A stretch of DNA of 64,000 bases from Branchiostoma floridae (GCF_000003815.2 NC_049983.1:1084900-1148899), one strand, 5' to 3'; positions 49,201 to 59,120 are shown, counted from the first letter of the stretch. Numbers and translations are program-made. Notes: a model not told the origin generated them from the letters alone.

Positions 49201-50564
49201 AAGCTACATTTCGTGTGTTTTTGCTATTGGGTGGGCTGACTACCCACTTTTCCCAGGCAGGGACTGAGCTGTGAGGAGCGGCTGGCATTCAGTGCTAAAT
49301 TGCGGTATGTCAGCAAAATACAAACTGGCATTGCTATTTGGTACAATTGCCTAACCCAATATGAAGACCAGGGTTGTAGCCAGCACCCGTCCTTCCTTCC
49401 TTTGATGGAATTTTGTAGCTGGGGACTGAAAAAAAATTTGCCCATTCCGTCCTCTGAGATGAACAGAAATCAATATGTAAAGATAAAATAAAACTGTCTC
49501 CCTTGTGTAATTTTTCCCCCAAACAGATACCAGAACAGAACAGCTTAGTCCACTGGCAAAATTTACACCTCAAAATGCAGGAAATAGCATTTCAGAGGGT
49601 ACAGATTTCAAATTTTTCTCGGTGAACATGCCCCCGTACCCCCCTAGGAATGTCGCACCGATAGGATTCAGAATCGAAGGGACAGAAAAAAATTTCAGGC
49701 TGGCTACAACTCTGATGAAGACTAACCTCAGTAAAGTATCTGGCAATCCACTGCAAACAACGCTTCAGGACAATTTCTATGGAGAAGACTTCAGCAAACT
49801 TGTACAGGTCCAGACAGTTGGAGCACTCCACGTTCATGACCATGTAGCTGCTGCAGGTGTCTCTCACATAGTCCAGTTGGAGGAGGTCGGCTGCCTGGTA
49901 CAGGGGCTGCACTTTGTCTATGGACACATGGAGGGTTCCCGAGTAGATGTAACTCAGGACCTCCCCAAAAATGTCTGTATCCAAACCCTGCAAAACAGTA
50001 GAATGTAAATATCAACATTTACCACATAAGGTTGTTGCACATATAGCATTATTTAATACAGATATTTGTGATAACGATATGACATTCCTTAAAACTACAT
50101 GTTCATAACAATAATTTGAGAACCGCAAAGTTGACCTTTAACCCTAAATACATTTTCCAAAGCGGCCAGTAAATAGGGAGTGACACATGAAAGGAAATTT
50201 TACCATTTGTTGATTTTATGTCAACAATGTGTTTCACCTATTTGACAAATTCTCGATTTGCAATTTCCCTGAGTTACTCTATTCTAACCACACGTCACGC
50301 CAACCCTACCTGTAAAACAACAGTCTTCTGCCGACTTTCCGCCATGTCACTTGTAAACATGGCCCTGAAGTAGGGGCTGGCCGCGGACAGAACAAGCCGA
50401 TGGCAGGGAAACCGCCGGCCATCGACTTCCAGGACGACATCCTGCAGTACCCCATCCTTCTGTAAGTCGCCCACAGTTCCAAGAAACCCGTGCAGATAGC
50501 TCTCGTCTTGGTAGGAACGAGGACAAACTGCGCTGACGTGGGGTTCTTGGTCTGCGGCAGCCAT
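46221..50564 (-). CDS. BTB-BACK-Kelch protein (kelch-like family), complete copy 4
   Basis: Exons: BTB-1 50564-50310, BTB-2 49987-49727, BACK-1 48720-48581, BACK-2 48375-48190, kelch 47109-46221. The total is 1731 bp, 576 aa. Phases (0, 0, 2, 2) are shared by all four copies. The BTB domain ([20 protein letters not shown]) covers about residues 35-150, BACK (FCSLSVKNLIEIISNEEL) about 170-270. The kelch exon has strands ending in Y-N/D-x4-W (YNHAENVW, YNRNTDQW, YDTSQDRW, YDTESDCW, YDRSADAW), consistent with a beta-propeller. The classical Gly-Gly of kelch repeats is mostly absent. The family usually binds Cullin-3 through BTB and substrate through kelch. The BACK-1 donor is GC (ACAG/GCGGGT) where the sister genes have GT, so splicing there may be weak. 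BACK-2 is nine codons shorter than in copy 3. Confidence 0.88.
47420..47454 (+). ncRNA. Hammerhead-like core motif
   Basis: CTGAAGAA, then a stem GGTGAC/GTCACC, then CGAAACGTC, resembling a hammerhead ribozyme core (CUGAUGA-stem II-GAAA) with one core change. It may be the tail of an old Penelope-like element in the last intron of kelch copy 4. Confidence 0.25.
47549..48181. mobile_element. MITE with ~200-bp terminal inverted repeats
   Basis: Starts CAGGGGTGCCTAAGCATTTG and ends with its complement. The arms match almost perfectly for about 200 bp and are built from iterated CACGAATCACTATGCGAAA-type words. ATACT flanks both ends (47544-47548 and 48182-48186). The unique centre is about 230 bp. 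The inserted end lies only 8 bp inside the intron after BACK-2 of kelch copy 4. Superfamily uncertain: CAGGGGTG ends suggest hAT, but an 8-bp duplication is not seen. Confidence 0.85.
49369..49714 (-). mobile_element. hAT-type MITE, copy B, with perfect 8-bp target duplication
   Basis: Ends CAGGGTTGTAGCCAGC and GCTGGCTACAACTCTG. ATGAAGAC is duplicated at 49361-49368 and 49715-49722. The 8-bp duplication and CAGGG ends place it in hAT. It is in inverse orientation to 41638-41998 and sits 12 bp downstream of the BTB-2 donor of kelch copy 4. Confidence 0.85.
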
Positions 50565-50611
50565 GTTGATGATGATTCTATGACCCCAGGTCGGGTAGAT
50601 AGACTGGACAA

Positions 50612-50623
50612 ACACTGATTACC
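50612..50623 (-). promoter_or_regulatory. Conserved ACACTGATTACC element upstream of kelch copy 4
   Basis: This lies 48 bp before the ATG (50564) and is identical to the copy 2 element at 37178-37189. A downstream AACATAATATAG-type block is also partly shared with copies 1 and 3. Confidence 0.45.
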
Positions 50624-50847
50624 AACATAATATAGCGGTACCGAAACAGTCGAAAGACACACATAAAACACACACATTTTTGAGAAATTCTAAGAAGCCA
50701 TATTGATGTGCCTTTCTTCCGAATAAGAGTAAAGAAGTCTTACTACACCTTATTTCAATAACGTCGAAGTTTGGTTGTTGAGAATAGAAGGGCGACATTA
50801 TGTAATTACCAAAGGCAAATGTGTTACTGTAACACTACTAACATCTA

Positions 50848-51792
50848 CAGTCAAACCTGTATTAGCGGCCACCTTTGCATAGCGGCCACCTGCCCATAGT
50901 GGCCACTTTTTGTCGGTCCCTTGGATTCGTAATGATTAAGAAATAGGCTTAGCGGCCACCTGCCCAACGCGGCCGCGGCCACACGATTTCCGGTCCCGCA
51001 GATACAAAAACACTGCCGATTACGGCCACGCGGACCGCTGATCTATGTTCCGGCACGCGTTCGGCCATATACAGCGGCCGTATCGTCACCCTACGCCGGA
51101 TTTAAAACCTCTTTAAATTATTTTCAAAACAAAACTTCGTAAACTGTCGCTGACAAACGAGGTCATATAAGGTCAATAGACGACACCAATATTACGGAGG
51201 TTAATTGTGGTAAAGTTTACGATCTAATACACTATCGCTTAGGTTATTTACATCTCAAAAACTTTCAAAATAAATTATTACAAAGACAAAATGATATGAA
51301 CTTCAGACTATGGTGGATTTTATTCTTACATTTATTGAAAGACAAGTCTAAAATGACGAGACTTTTCTTGTGAGTAACACATTAGCATAATGGCGAATCT
51401 GACGTGTGAACGCGAGCCGGAACACACGGACGGCAAAGTATCAAAGGATCCAAGACGAAAGATAAAAGAAATACGTATGACGATATCGGTCCCTTCAGAC
51501 AATATCAACTGTAGAACATTTAAAACTTTTTATAGCTTTTGTTTTCTTAATACATATCAAGGACGTTACATCAACAGGCCTGTTGATGTAACGTCCTTGT
51601 ACATATAGTGTAAAAATCATTGCAGTACATGTTCAGTACTGTATTATGTAAATAAAGATCACTGGGTACTAATTAAAACCATGTGTTATTGCTTGTGGTC
51701 AATTAATTAGCATATTCTCTATAGTGGCCACCTCTCTATAGTGGCCTATTTTGACCAGTCCCTTGAGTGGCCGCTAAAGACAGGTTTGACTG
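50848..51792. mobile_element. pogo/Tigger-like MITE
   Basis: Inverted ends CAGTCAAACCTGTATTAGCG and CGCTAAAGACAGGTTTGACTG with TA on both sides (945 bp). Subterminal GCGGCCACC/GGTGGCC words repeat in both halves. The internal 72-codon ORF (51390-51608) has no transposase motif. A perfect palindrome sits at 51558-51599. Confidence 0.75.
51558..51599. repeat. Perfect 42-bp palindrome
   Basis: Two 21-bp arms with no spacer: CAAGGACGTTACATCAACAG plus G, then its exact complement. It lies inside the pogo-like element and is long enough to extrude as a cruciform. Confidence 0.9.
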
Positions 51793-52094
51793 TATTACCA
51801 AAATACTGCCACTATTCATAATACTGCCAAATAGATATGCAATTTATTTAAGGAGATCTACTTGCATCGCAACAGTAATTTACGACGTATACGCACTTCA
51901 GACATCCACGTGTTCGGCTTCGATGACGAGAACTGGCTGCTAGCTGTGGCTGCCCCAGAACCTGAATGACACCTTCGCGGGGGTAAGGAATGCTACACTA
52001 CTGCACGAAGCACTGAAAGATACAACTGTAGACGTCTCAAACATAAGAGAAACAGATTGAAGTCACTCTTGATCAATTCTCATGCCTGCTTCAC

Positions 52095-52306
52095 GGCAAC
52101 CACCTCCTCCTACACAGGGACATCCAACAGCCAAATCGCCTGTCTGGATGTACCCTGCTTTTTCAACCGTCATCCTTAGTTCCTGACAGCCCTGCTTATA
52201 AATATTAATGGGCTTACAGGAACTAAGAGTGACGGTTAAAAGAGCAGGGTACATCCAGACAGGCGGTTTGGCTGTTGGATGTCCCTGCGTAGGGGGATGG
52301 TCAACC
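52095..52306. repeat. Foldback inverted repeat, ~95-bp arms
   Basis: The left arm (about 52095-52190) contains ACAGGGACATCCAACAGCC and CTGTCTGGATGTACCCTGCT. The right arm (about 52215-52306) contains their complements. The loop is about 20-25 bp around ATAAATATTAAT. Arms agree well but not perfectly. It is either a foldback MITE or, if transcribed, a long hairpin RNA. Both strands carry spurious ORFs. Confidence 0.8.
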
Positions 52307-53340
52307 AATACTAGCAATGTTGCGGAATGGGAGTGTCGAAGGTCTCAACAAGTTGCTGCCGCGCCGCGTGCATGCGAGGCCGGTGCGACATATCAAAGGG
52401 CGGTAATTATACGTATAACCGGCCGACGGCTATATCACTACAGATACAGGTGCGGAAAAAAACGCTAATCTACCTCCAACAAAGGTTCAGGTTCCGAATT
52501 AGATTTGACCGTATAATCATTGCTATAGTTCAATAGTCACTTTACGTACGAAACGTAGATTTAAAAACGTTGTAATCATAACAGAGAAATTGGGATGAAA
52601 TAAAGACAGGATGTCAACATAGTATCTTGTAATTTATTAATTATTGTGTGCAAAGTTTGTCAATCAACTTTTAAAAAAGAAGGCAGACGTAATAATGTGC
52701 ATTCCACCATGAATACTTATCACGCTTGACATATACATTTTAATCCATGGCGAGTATACAAATCAGTAAAGAACAGTTTTACAATGAAATCTTATTACAG
52801 ATAGGTCTATTTGCTACGCATGCACAGTACGAGGGGTGATCAATTATTTATTCACGCGTGCAACAATTTTCGTCCGTTTCAATAAAATGGTTCTGGACCA
52901 TATTGTTAGTCGTCTACAGCAGATGCAAAATAAGCAAATATATGCCGTAATTTGGGACAAGAATAAAAAAAACGGATACTGATGTCATAGAATGGCAAAG
53001 TCAAATCAAAACTTAGAGAAGAAAGAACAAAAATGCTGTTCACTTATAATAGCATACTCTGTGTGTTCAGTCATTTCTTCAACCTTACTGACCACTTGTA
53101 TTAAATAAAGAAACCAGATTTTCCGTCACGTTCACATAAGTTTTTAGCTTCCACGGAGATTTCATCAATATAATCAAATTAACATGAAAAAGAACTTACT
53201 TTAGCTTGCTAACATTAAACCTATAATTCATCAAAGTCATGACAGCATTAATGTGTTGTTCACGACATAGTATTGTTTCGACATACTACCAAGTTTATAG
53301 CAAATTATAGATCCGTAATTAACTGTAATTTTCAACGCAA
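52307..53340. other. No recognisable gene
   Basis: AT-rich sequence downstream of the LRRIG-type gene. It probably includes that gene's 3' UTR side; minus-strand AATAAA occurs at about 52844 and 52633. Confidence 0.4.
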
Positions 53341-53360
53341 GAAATTGGACTTGCCAAACA

Positions 53361-53471
53361 TTTTCGACTGAGCAACTCCAGTCTTTGTCAAGTTCGACGT
53401 GTATCACGTGACATCACAGAAGCAGTGGATGGCTCATCCCTTCTCAAATACTGGAGTTGATCAATCGAAAA
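53361..53471. repeat. Imperfect inverted repeat
   Basis: TTTTCGACTGAGCAACTCCAG (53361-53381) pairs with its near complement at 53451-53471 (two mismatches). The 69-bp middle contains CACGTG. It is probably a small foldback element. Confidence 0.6.
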
Positions 53472-53690
53472 TTCAGGTAAGTGCAATTTTTGTGCTGGAA
53501 GTTACAAGTCCACTTGAACTAGAGTGGGCATTCTAACACAGATAAACTTTAAAGCTACAGTTCAGTACTCATTCTTTTTGGATAGTCCGTTTTCTATACA
53601 GGCCTCAGTGGATCTATAGAGGTTATCAGATGTGGCTGATTCACCTTCGTCCTTCCCATAGATTAACTGAGAAGTATCGTGTTCTGCTTT

Positions 53691-54229
53691 TTAATTCTTA
53701 TACATTCGCTGAACAGCAGCAGATGCTTCGCTCCTATACCTGTTTCGACCCACATCAGAGGACGTATAGAGGTTAGCAGATGTACCTGGTTCGCCTTTGT
53801 CCTCCTCATAGATTAACTTAGAAGTACATTGTACTGATTTCTTATTCTCATACACTAGCTGTACAGCAGTAGATTTCTCTTTCCTCTTATTTTTTGGACC
53901 CTCATCAGAGGACCTATAGAGGCTACCAGTTTTATCTGCTTCACTTTTGTCCTTCCCATAGATTACATGAGAAGTACTTTGTACTGCTTTCTTAATCTTA
54001 CACATTTGCTGAACAGCAGCAGATGCTTCTCTCTTATTCTCATTGTCATAGATGAATTTAGAAGAAGCATATTTTGTTTTATCATCATCATATTCAGGAA
54101 CGTCCGTTTCATCTTCGGTATCATCGGATATCATTTCTTCATCGTTATTGCCATGCGTGTCAATCTTCTGTACAACCATTACAACAGAAGATATTGCTTT
54201 CTCTCCGTCTTTATGTGTTTCGTTTTTCA
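53691..54229 (-). CDS. Tyrosine-motif-rich tail ORF in the -1 frame after the LRRIG-type gene
   Basis: 179 codons open from the last codons of the receptor gene to TAA at 53691, with no ATG at its start (first Met equivalent is TTG). It contains about three diverged ~45-residue repeats (SKFIYDNENKREASAAVQQM.., STAVQLVYENKKSVQCTSKL.., EASAAVQRMYKN) rich in Lys, Glu and Ser. YDN and YEN match the Y-x-N form preferred by Grb2-type SH2 domains, the same form seen three times in the receptor's own tail. It therefore looks like a further cytoplasmic segment displaced by one base at a T4 run near 54228-54231, or joined by splicing. It is not a free-standing gene. Confidence 0.5.
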
Positions 54230-56923
54230 AAATAGCCCGGCATCTACATTGTTATTTGTGTGTAACGCAGGCACATAATCAGCTGTCAAAACTTCATTGT
54301 CATTTTCATACGCATTTGTGTCCGGCTCAGATACGGAATTCATTGGTACTACTTCGTTGTCGTTTTCATACACGTTTGTGTCCATCCAAGACACAGAATC
54401 GGATGTCAAAACGTCATTGTCATTTTCATACGCATTTGTGTCCGGCTCAGATACGGAATTCATTGGTACTACTTCGTTGCCTTGGACCACAGACGTATTT
54501 GGGCCTCCTAAATCGTTGGTACTCGTTCCAAGAGTACCTGGTATTCCCCCCTGCCCTTCTAAACCATAGTTGTCAACGTTGATAATATTTAAACCGGCTG
54601 GAAATCTTACTGGTACCAAAGGAGGCATTTTGGAACGTTGCTTATAGAAAATTGTAACGACAGCACAACATATCAGCAGGGTCCCAGCAACACCAATGGA
54701 AATAAAGATACAAATAGATATGAGTGTCAATTCAGCATCACTGTCTGTGTTGTCTGATACACGTGTAACGGATATTGAGGTGTTTTCTGATGTAAGTACT
54801 GGGAAGTCAGTAAGCAGACTGAGTGTAACTGACGTGGAGCCGACAGGACTTGTTGCAATACAGATATACATACCAACATCTGCTGCAGTAACATTGGTTA
54901 TAGTGATGGTACCATTCACATCCACAGTCACCCTCCCAGGTGACATAACAGTTACATTCCTTCCAGATGGAAGGGTGACTGTGATATCTGGGGTCGGAAC
55001 TCCTGAAGCTTCACACATCAGAACGAGTGTTTCCCCGGTCAACAACGTAATGTTGCCAGATACCACTTCAAACCTCACAATTCTAGCCTTTTCACAGATC
55101 AGATCTTCAGGGTTTATATCTTTAAGCATTTGTCCGGCAAACCTGATGGGTTCTTTACATTTGATTTGATTTTGAAGCAGTGCCAAGGTCATGTTTTGCC
55201 TGAAGGGAACCATCCTACAGTCACACTGCCATGGGTTATTCTCAAGGTTTACAGTTCTAATCAACAACAGGTCCGTATATCCAGACAGTACATTAAGTTG
55301 ATTTTTATTCAGGTCCAGAAACTCGAGTTGGGGTAGGTTTGAAAACACACCGGTCTGAATGTTACGTAGGTGATTGGAGCTCATGTTTAAGCGGATGAGC
55401 TGGGTTGAGTTTACAAATGCACCAGGCAGAATATAAGTTATCTGATTGGAGGACAGGTACAAAGATCTAAGCGATGGTAGATTAGAAAATGACCCAGATT
55501 GAATGCAAGTTAGCTGGTTCGAAGATAAGTCCAACCAGCGAAGATGTTGTAGAATAGCAAATAACCCAGGTTGAATGTTATTTATTTGATTGGAGGACAG
55601 GTCTAATTGGCGAAGCAGGGGTAGATTTGAAAATGACCCAGGTTGAATGTTATTTATCTGATTGGAGGACAGATCCAACTCGTCAAGCAGGAGTAAATTT
55701 GAAAATGACCGAGGTTGGATGTTATTTATCTGGTTGGAGAACAGGGTTAATTCCTGAAGCTGGGGTAGAGTTGAGAATGACCCAGGTTGAATGTCATTTA
55801 TCTGATTGGAGGACAGGTCCAAGGAGAAAATTTCGGGTAGATTTGAGAATGACCCAGGTTGAATGTTATTTATCTGGTTGGAGGACAGGTCTAACTCGTA
55901 AAGTAGAGGTAGATTAGAAAATGACCCAGATTGAATGATATTTATCTGGTTAAAGGACAGGTTTAATTCCTCAAGCTTGGGTAAATTTGAAAACGTCCCA
56001 GGTTGAATAAAAGTTAGCCGGTTGCAGGACAGATCCATCACTTCAAGCCGGAATAGATTTGAAAATGACCCGGGTTGAATGTTGTTTATCTGGTTAGAGG
56101 ACAGATCCAACTCCTCAAGCTTAGGTAGAGTTGAGAATGACCCAGGATGAATGCAAGTTATCTGGTTGGAGGACAAGTACATGGCCAAGCGGTAAACTCG
56201 TAGTAGATTTGAAAACGACCCAGGTTGAATACTCTGTATCTGGTTGGAGGACAGATCCAACTCGTCAAGTCGGAGTAGATTTAAAAATGAACCAGGTTGA
56301 ATGTCATTTATCTGATTGGAGGACAGGTTCAAGGTGAGAAGCTTGGGTAGATTTGAGAATGACCCAGGTTGAATGATATTTACCTGATTGGAGGACAGAT
56401 CCAAGGTGAGAAGCTTGGGTAGATTTGAAAATAACCCAGGATAAATGGAAGTTATCTGGTTCGAAGACAGGTGCAAATCTTTAAGTCGTGGTAGATTAGA
56501 AAATGACCCGGGTTGAATGTTATTTATCTTGTTGGAGGACAGGTCCAACTTGTAAAGTAGGGGTAGATTCGAAAATATCCCAGATTGAATAGCATTTATC
56601 TGATTGAAGGCCAGGTCCAACGTGTCAAGCTTGGGTAAATTTGAAAATGTACAATTCTGAATGTTAGCTATTTTATTTCTACGTAAGTTAATTCCTGTTA
56701 TGTTTGTGTACTTAGAGAAGTCAGAGTGATTCAAGGATACAATAGCGTTGCCCTCTAAGTTATGGTAGGTCACGATTGTGGGAAGACCTTGAGGAACACT
56801 CCTTAGGCCTTTGTCACGACAGTTACAGGATGATAGACAGCTGTCACACGGTGTGTTTGGTCCACTTTCCTTGAAGATCATCAACAGAAGAATCAGACGT
56901 ATCTCCAGTCTGTTAGACATATT
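54227..56923 (-). CDS. LRRIG-type transmembrane receptor (leucine-rich repeats plus Ig)
   Basis: A single coding exon of 897 aa; ATG at 56920, three bases after a strong acceptor (CTCTTTTTCCGTACAG, exon start 56923), so a non-coding exon lies upstream. Order: hydrophobic leader (RLILLLMIF), Cys-rich LRR N-cap (CDSCLSSCNC), about 21 repeats of 24 aa (LDLSSNQINNIQPGSFSNLP), C-cap (NPWQCDCRM.., residues ~562-611), I-set-like Ig (~612-699; Cys in VLMCEASG and YICIATS), membrane helix (~733-757, SICIFISIGVAGTLLICCAV) and a 140-aa tail with three Y-E-N motifs near Tyr 831, 851 and 871. LRRIG receptors are cell-surface adhesion or recognition proteins. Repeats 4-17 are nearly uniform, indicating recent 72-bp duplications; repeat 9 has two extra residues. 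Ligand unknown. Confidence 0.92.
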   Translation of the reverse strand, partial: NMSNRLEIRLILLLMIFKESGPNTPCDSCLSSCNCRDKGLRSVPQGLPTIVTYHNLEGNAIVSLNHSDFSKYTNITGINLRRNKIANIQNCTFSNLPKLDTLDLAFNQINAIQSGIFSNLPLLYKLDLSSNKINNIQPGSFSNLPRLKDLHLSSNQITSIYPGLFSNLPKLLTLDLSSNQVNIIQPGSFSNLPKLLTLNLSSNQINDIQPGSFLNLLRLDELDLSSNQIQSIQPGSFSNLLRVYRLAMYLSSNQITCIHPGSFSTLPKLEELDLSSNQINNIQPGSFSNLFRLEVMDLSCNRLTFIQPGTFSNLPKLEELNLSFNQINIIQSGSFSNLPLLYELDLSSNQINNIQPGSFSNLPEIFSLDLSSNQINDIQPGSFSTLPQLQELTLFSNQINNIQPRSFSNLLLLDELDLSSNQINNIQPGSFSNLPLLRQLDLSSNQINNIQPGLFAILQHLRWLDLSSNQLTCIQSGSFSNLPSLRSLYLSSNQITYILPGAFVNSTQLIRLNMSSNHLRNIQTGVFSNLPQLEFLDLNKNQLNVLSGYTDLLLIRTVNLENNPWQCDCRMVPFRQNMTLALLQNQIKCKEPIRFAGQMLKDINPEDLICEKARIVRFEVVSGNITLLTGETLVLMCEASGVPTPDITVTLPSGRNVTVMSPGRVTVDVNGTITITNVTAADVGMYICIATSPVGSTSVTLSLLTDFPVLTSENTSISVTRVSDNTDSDAELTLISICIFISIGVAGTLLICCAVVTIFYKQRSKMPPLVPVRFPAGLNIINVDNYGLEGQGGIPGTLGTSTNDLGGPNTSVVQGNEVVPMNSVSEPDTNAYENDNDVLTSDSVSWMDTNVYENDNEVVPMNSVSEPDTNAYENDNEVLTADYVPALHTNNNVDAGLF

Positions 56924-57039
56924 CTGTACGGAAAAAGAGAAATATCGTGTAGATGTGATATTGCTTACTTAATCAGGCCTACAGAGTACCATTGAGTATA
57001 GGTCATATTGAGCATTAAGCGCCTTCACTGTGTAAGCCA

Positions 57040-57350
57040 CAGTCAGGTAAACAGAGTGGCAAACACCAAGCCTCTCATCTGCAAAGTCGGGCAGCGTCAA
57101 TTTCGCTTCATTGGACATGGCCTCAAAATGCATCACTCCGCACATATGCGCTCTATGTCAAAGAATCTAAAAATGGTACATGCTGCTTTCTCTGCTTAGC
57201 ACCAATGAGAAAGAGTATGGAAATTAAGCACACGTCACTACCAGCGGACCAGCCCCCTGCTGTAGTGAATTGCACAAAGTGTGGCTCAAGGGCTTCGAAG
57301 TGGAGGTGGGCGCCACCCTAGCCATCTGTAGATGCATGGGCAAACTTTAA
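57040..57350 (+). mobile_element. Probable LINE 3' remnant
   Basis: Encodes RQFRFIGHGLKM, resembling the GH-L-RM motif near the end of some non-LTR reverse transcriptases, followed by a diverged tail ending at about 57350. Short and decayed. Confidence 0.35.
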
Positions 57351-57359
57351 CTTAACTCT

Positions 57360-58080
57360 AGCCAGACTGGGTGGAGGGGGGAGTGCCCGCGCCAACTTTG
57401 CCGTCGTATAGCTCCAAAACTGCTACTGCTAGAACAACCAAACTTGGTGACTTTTCCTAGAATATTGTGAATAACAGTAAAAAAACAAATAGAGTAAGTT
57501 TATAATTTTTGTGTTGCCATGGCAACGGGTTTCTGAAAGGCAAGTTTCACAAAAATCACTAATTTTGATTTGAACAATGGGATTTTAAGATTTTCTTGCT
57601 AAACTAAACTTCTTTTCATATATGTTTAATATCTAACACATCTTAGTTCAAAATGCATGATTAAATATTCATAAATTATGCTAATTATATGACGTAAATT
57701 GTCAAAAACCAAGATGGCCGACAATATCATGATGAAAAGTATAACCAGCTTATTTTCAATCGGATTTCATCACTACTTGGTTTATTCTTACATAAAACAT
57801 TCATGTGAACGTTTTCAATCCATTTTTCATTGGGTATTAGCGTTATATCTTGATAGCTAAACTACAGGTGACGTCTTTTCTTAACGTCATTTTGACCTCG
57901 TTTTTGACAACAGAAGTCTTATAACACTTAGATATTGGTAAGAAACCTTTATTGGTAACTTTTTGTGTGAAATATTAAGGTATGGGGATTTCCCGTTTTA
58001 GCCGAAAAAAATAATTTAATGACGTCACAATTACGTCAAATTACGCCATAATGACATAGAATTTTTCGGAATTATAAAAA
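57360..58080 (+). repeat. Dispersed repeat carrying an X-box palindrome, copy 2
   Basis: Shares CCCGCGCCAACTT, CCAAACTTGGTGACTTTTCC and the palindrome GTTGCCATGGCAAC (57513-57526) with copies 1 and 3, in the same orientation. It is followed by repeated ATGACGTCA/TTACGTCA-type words (about 58018-58055). Ends are not sharply defined. Confidence 0.7.
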
Positions 58081-58784
58081 TGGACGAGCATATCAACCCT
58101 GCAAATTTTATGATCGTACATGATCACTTACCACTGCACTCTCAACTGTACTGACAGGTGTACAGTATAAGGGTGTGGTCTGTCTAGACTTAGTTACAGT
58201 GCAAGTAACACCACACGTTGTACATCAATAGGTGGTCAAATCCGGCTTAAGCCGGTTAAGGCTCTCCATTTCATATACTCTATCTTGCAACATTTTGATG
58301 TTTACCTTTCAGGTAACACAAAAACGAAATGAGATGAAACTTTGCTTTCATCCAAAAGTCTCCCTCTAGATCAGAATGTAGACAAAATTGTTTTGCGGAT
58401 GACTGTGTCCATCCCCACACACTCGATGAAGCTTTTGACAAAGAAAGGGCATGTTTTGACTCATGTTAGATACTGAAACAGTATGAATAAATGTGTGTGC
58501 CTTTTGTTGCTGTAACGTTGTAAAAGTCACTCAGAGACCATCAATTTTTCTAACATTGCTACGGAAATACTCGACGAAAGTGGTACTGGTAAGCTAGAAA
58601 CATTTAGTTACAAACAACGATCAAATTAAGTTCATAGTTTCGAGGTATTATCAAGTCTTCATTTCAGATAGAAAAGACAGCGAACTGATGCAAACATCTG
58701 TACGTTAACTCCCTGAAAGGTAGAAATACCTTTCAAAGCCCTAATCCCTAAGCTAGACCAAAGTACTATAAGGATTTCAGATCA

Positions 58785-59120
58785 CTTAACCCTATTCAGA
58801 CCGGGGGGGGGGGGGGGCTTTTGAGGCCCGCGCCAACTTCGATGTCCTATAACGCCAGAACGCCTTACGCTAAAGCCACCAAATTTGGTGAGTTTTCCTA
58901 GAATATTGTTGGCAACAATTTTACGAAGTTTTACAAATTTTCCATTTTTTCGTGTTGCCATGGCAACCGTTTGCTGACAGGCAGTTTTGCCAAAAATCAC
59001 TATTTTTGGTTCTAACAATGTATTTTTCACATTTATTTGCTATATTACTGCTATTTTGTTACATAAATAAAATCTTATATTATTTAGCATATCTTTCATA
59101 ATCATATATGCATAAATTAT
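58785..59120 (+). repeat. Dispersed repeat carrying an X-box palindrome, copy 3
   Basis: Begins CCCTATTCAGACCGGGGGGG, then CCCGCGCCAACTTCGATG, CACCAAATTTGGTGAGTTTTC and GTTGCCATGGCAAC at 58954-58967. It is the cleanest family start in the window. Confidence 0.75.

Noticed and set aside
54297-54582. Plus-strand ORFs opposite the receptor tail
   Set aside because: Antisense of the duplicated Y-E-N blocks.
55130-56337. Plus-strand ORFs with SGWRTDPTR-type repeats
   Set aside because: Antisense shadow of the 72-bp LRR repeats.
57008-57199. Independent small gene
   Set aside because: Resembles a LINE C-terminal remnant and lacks gene context.
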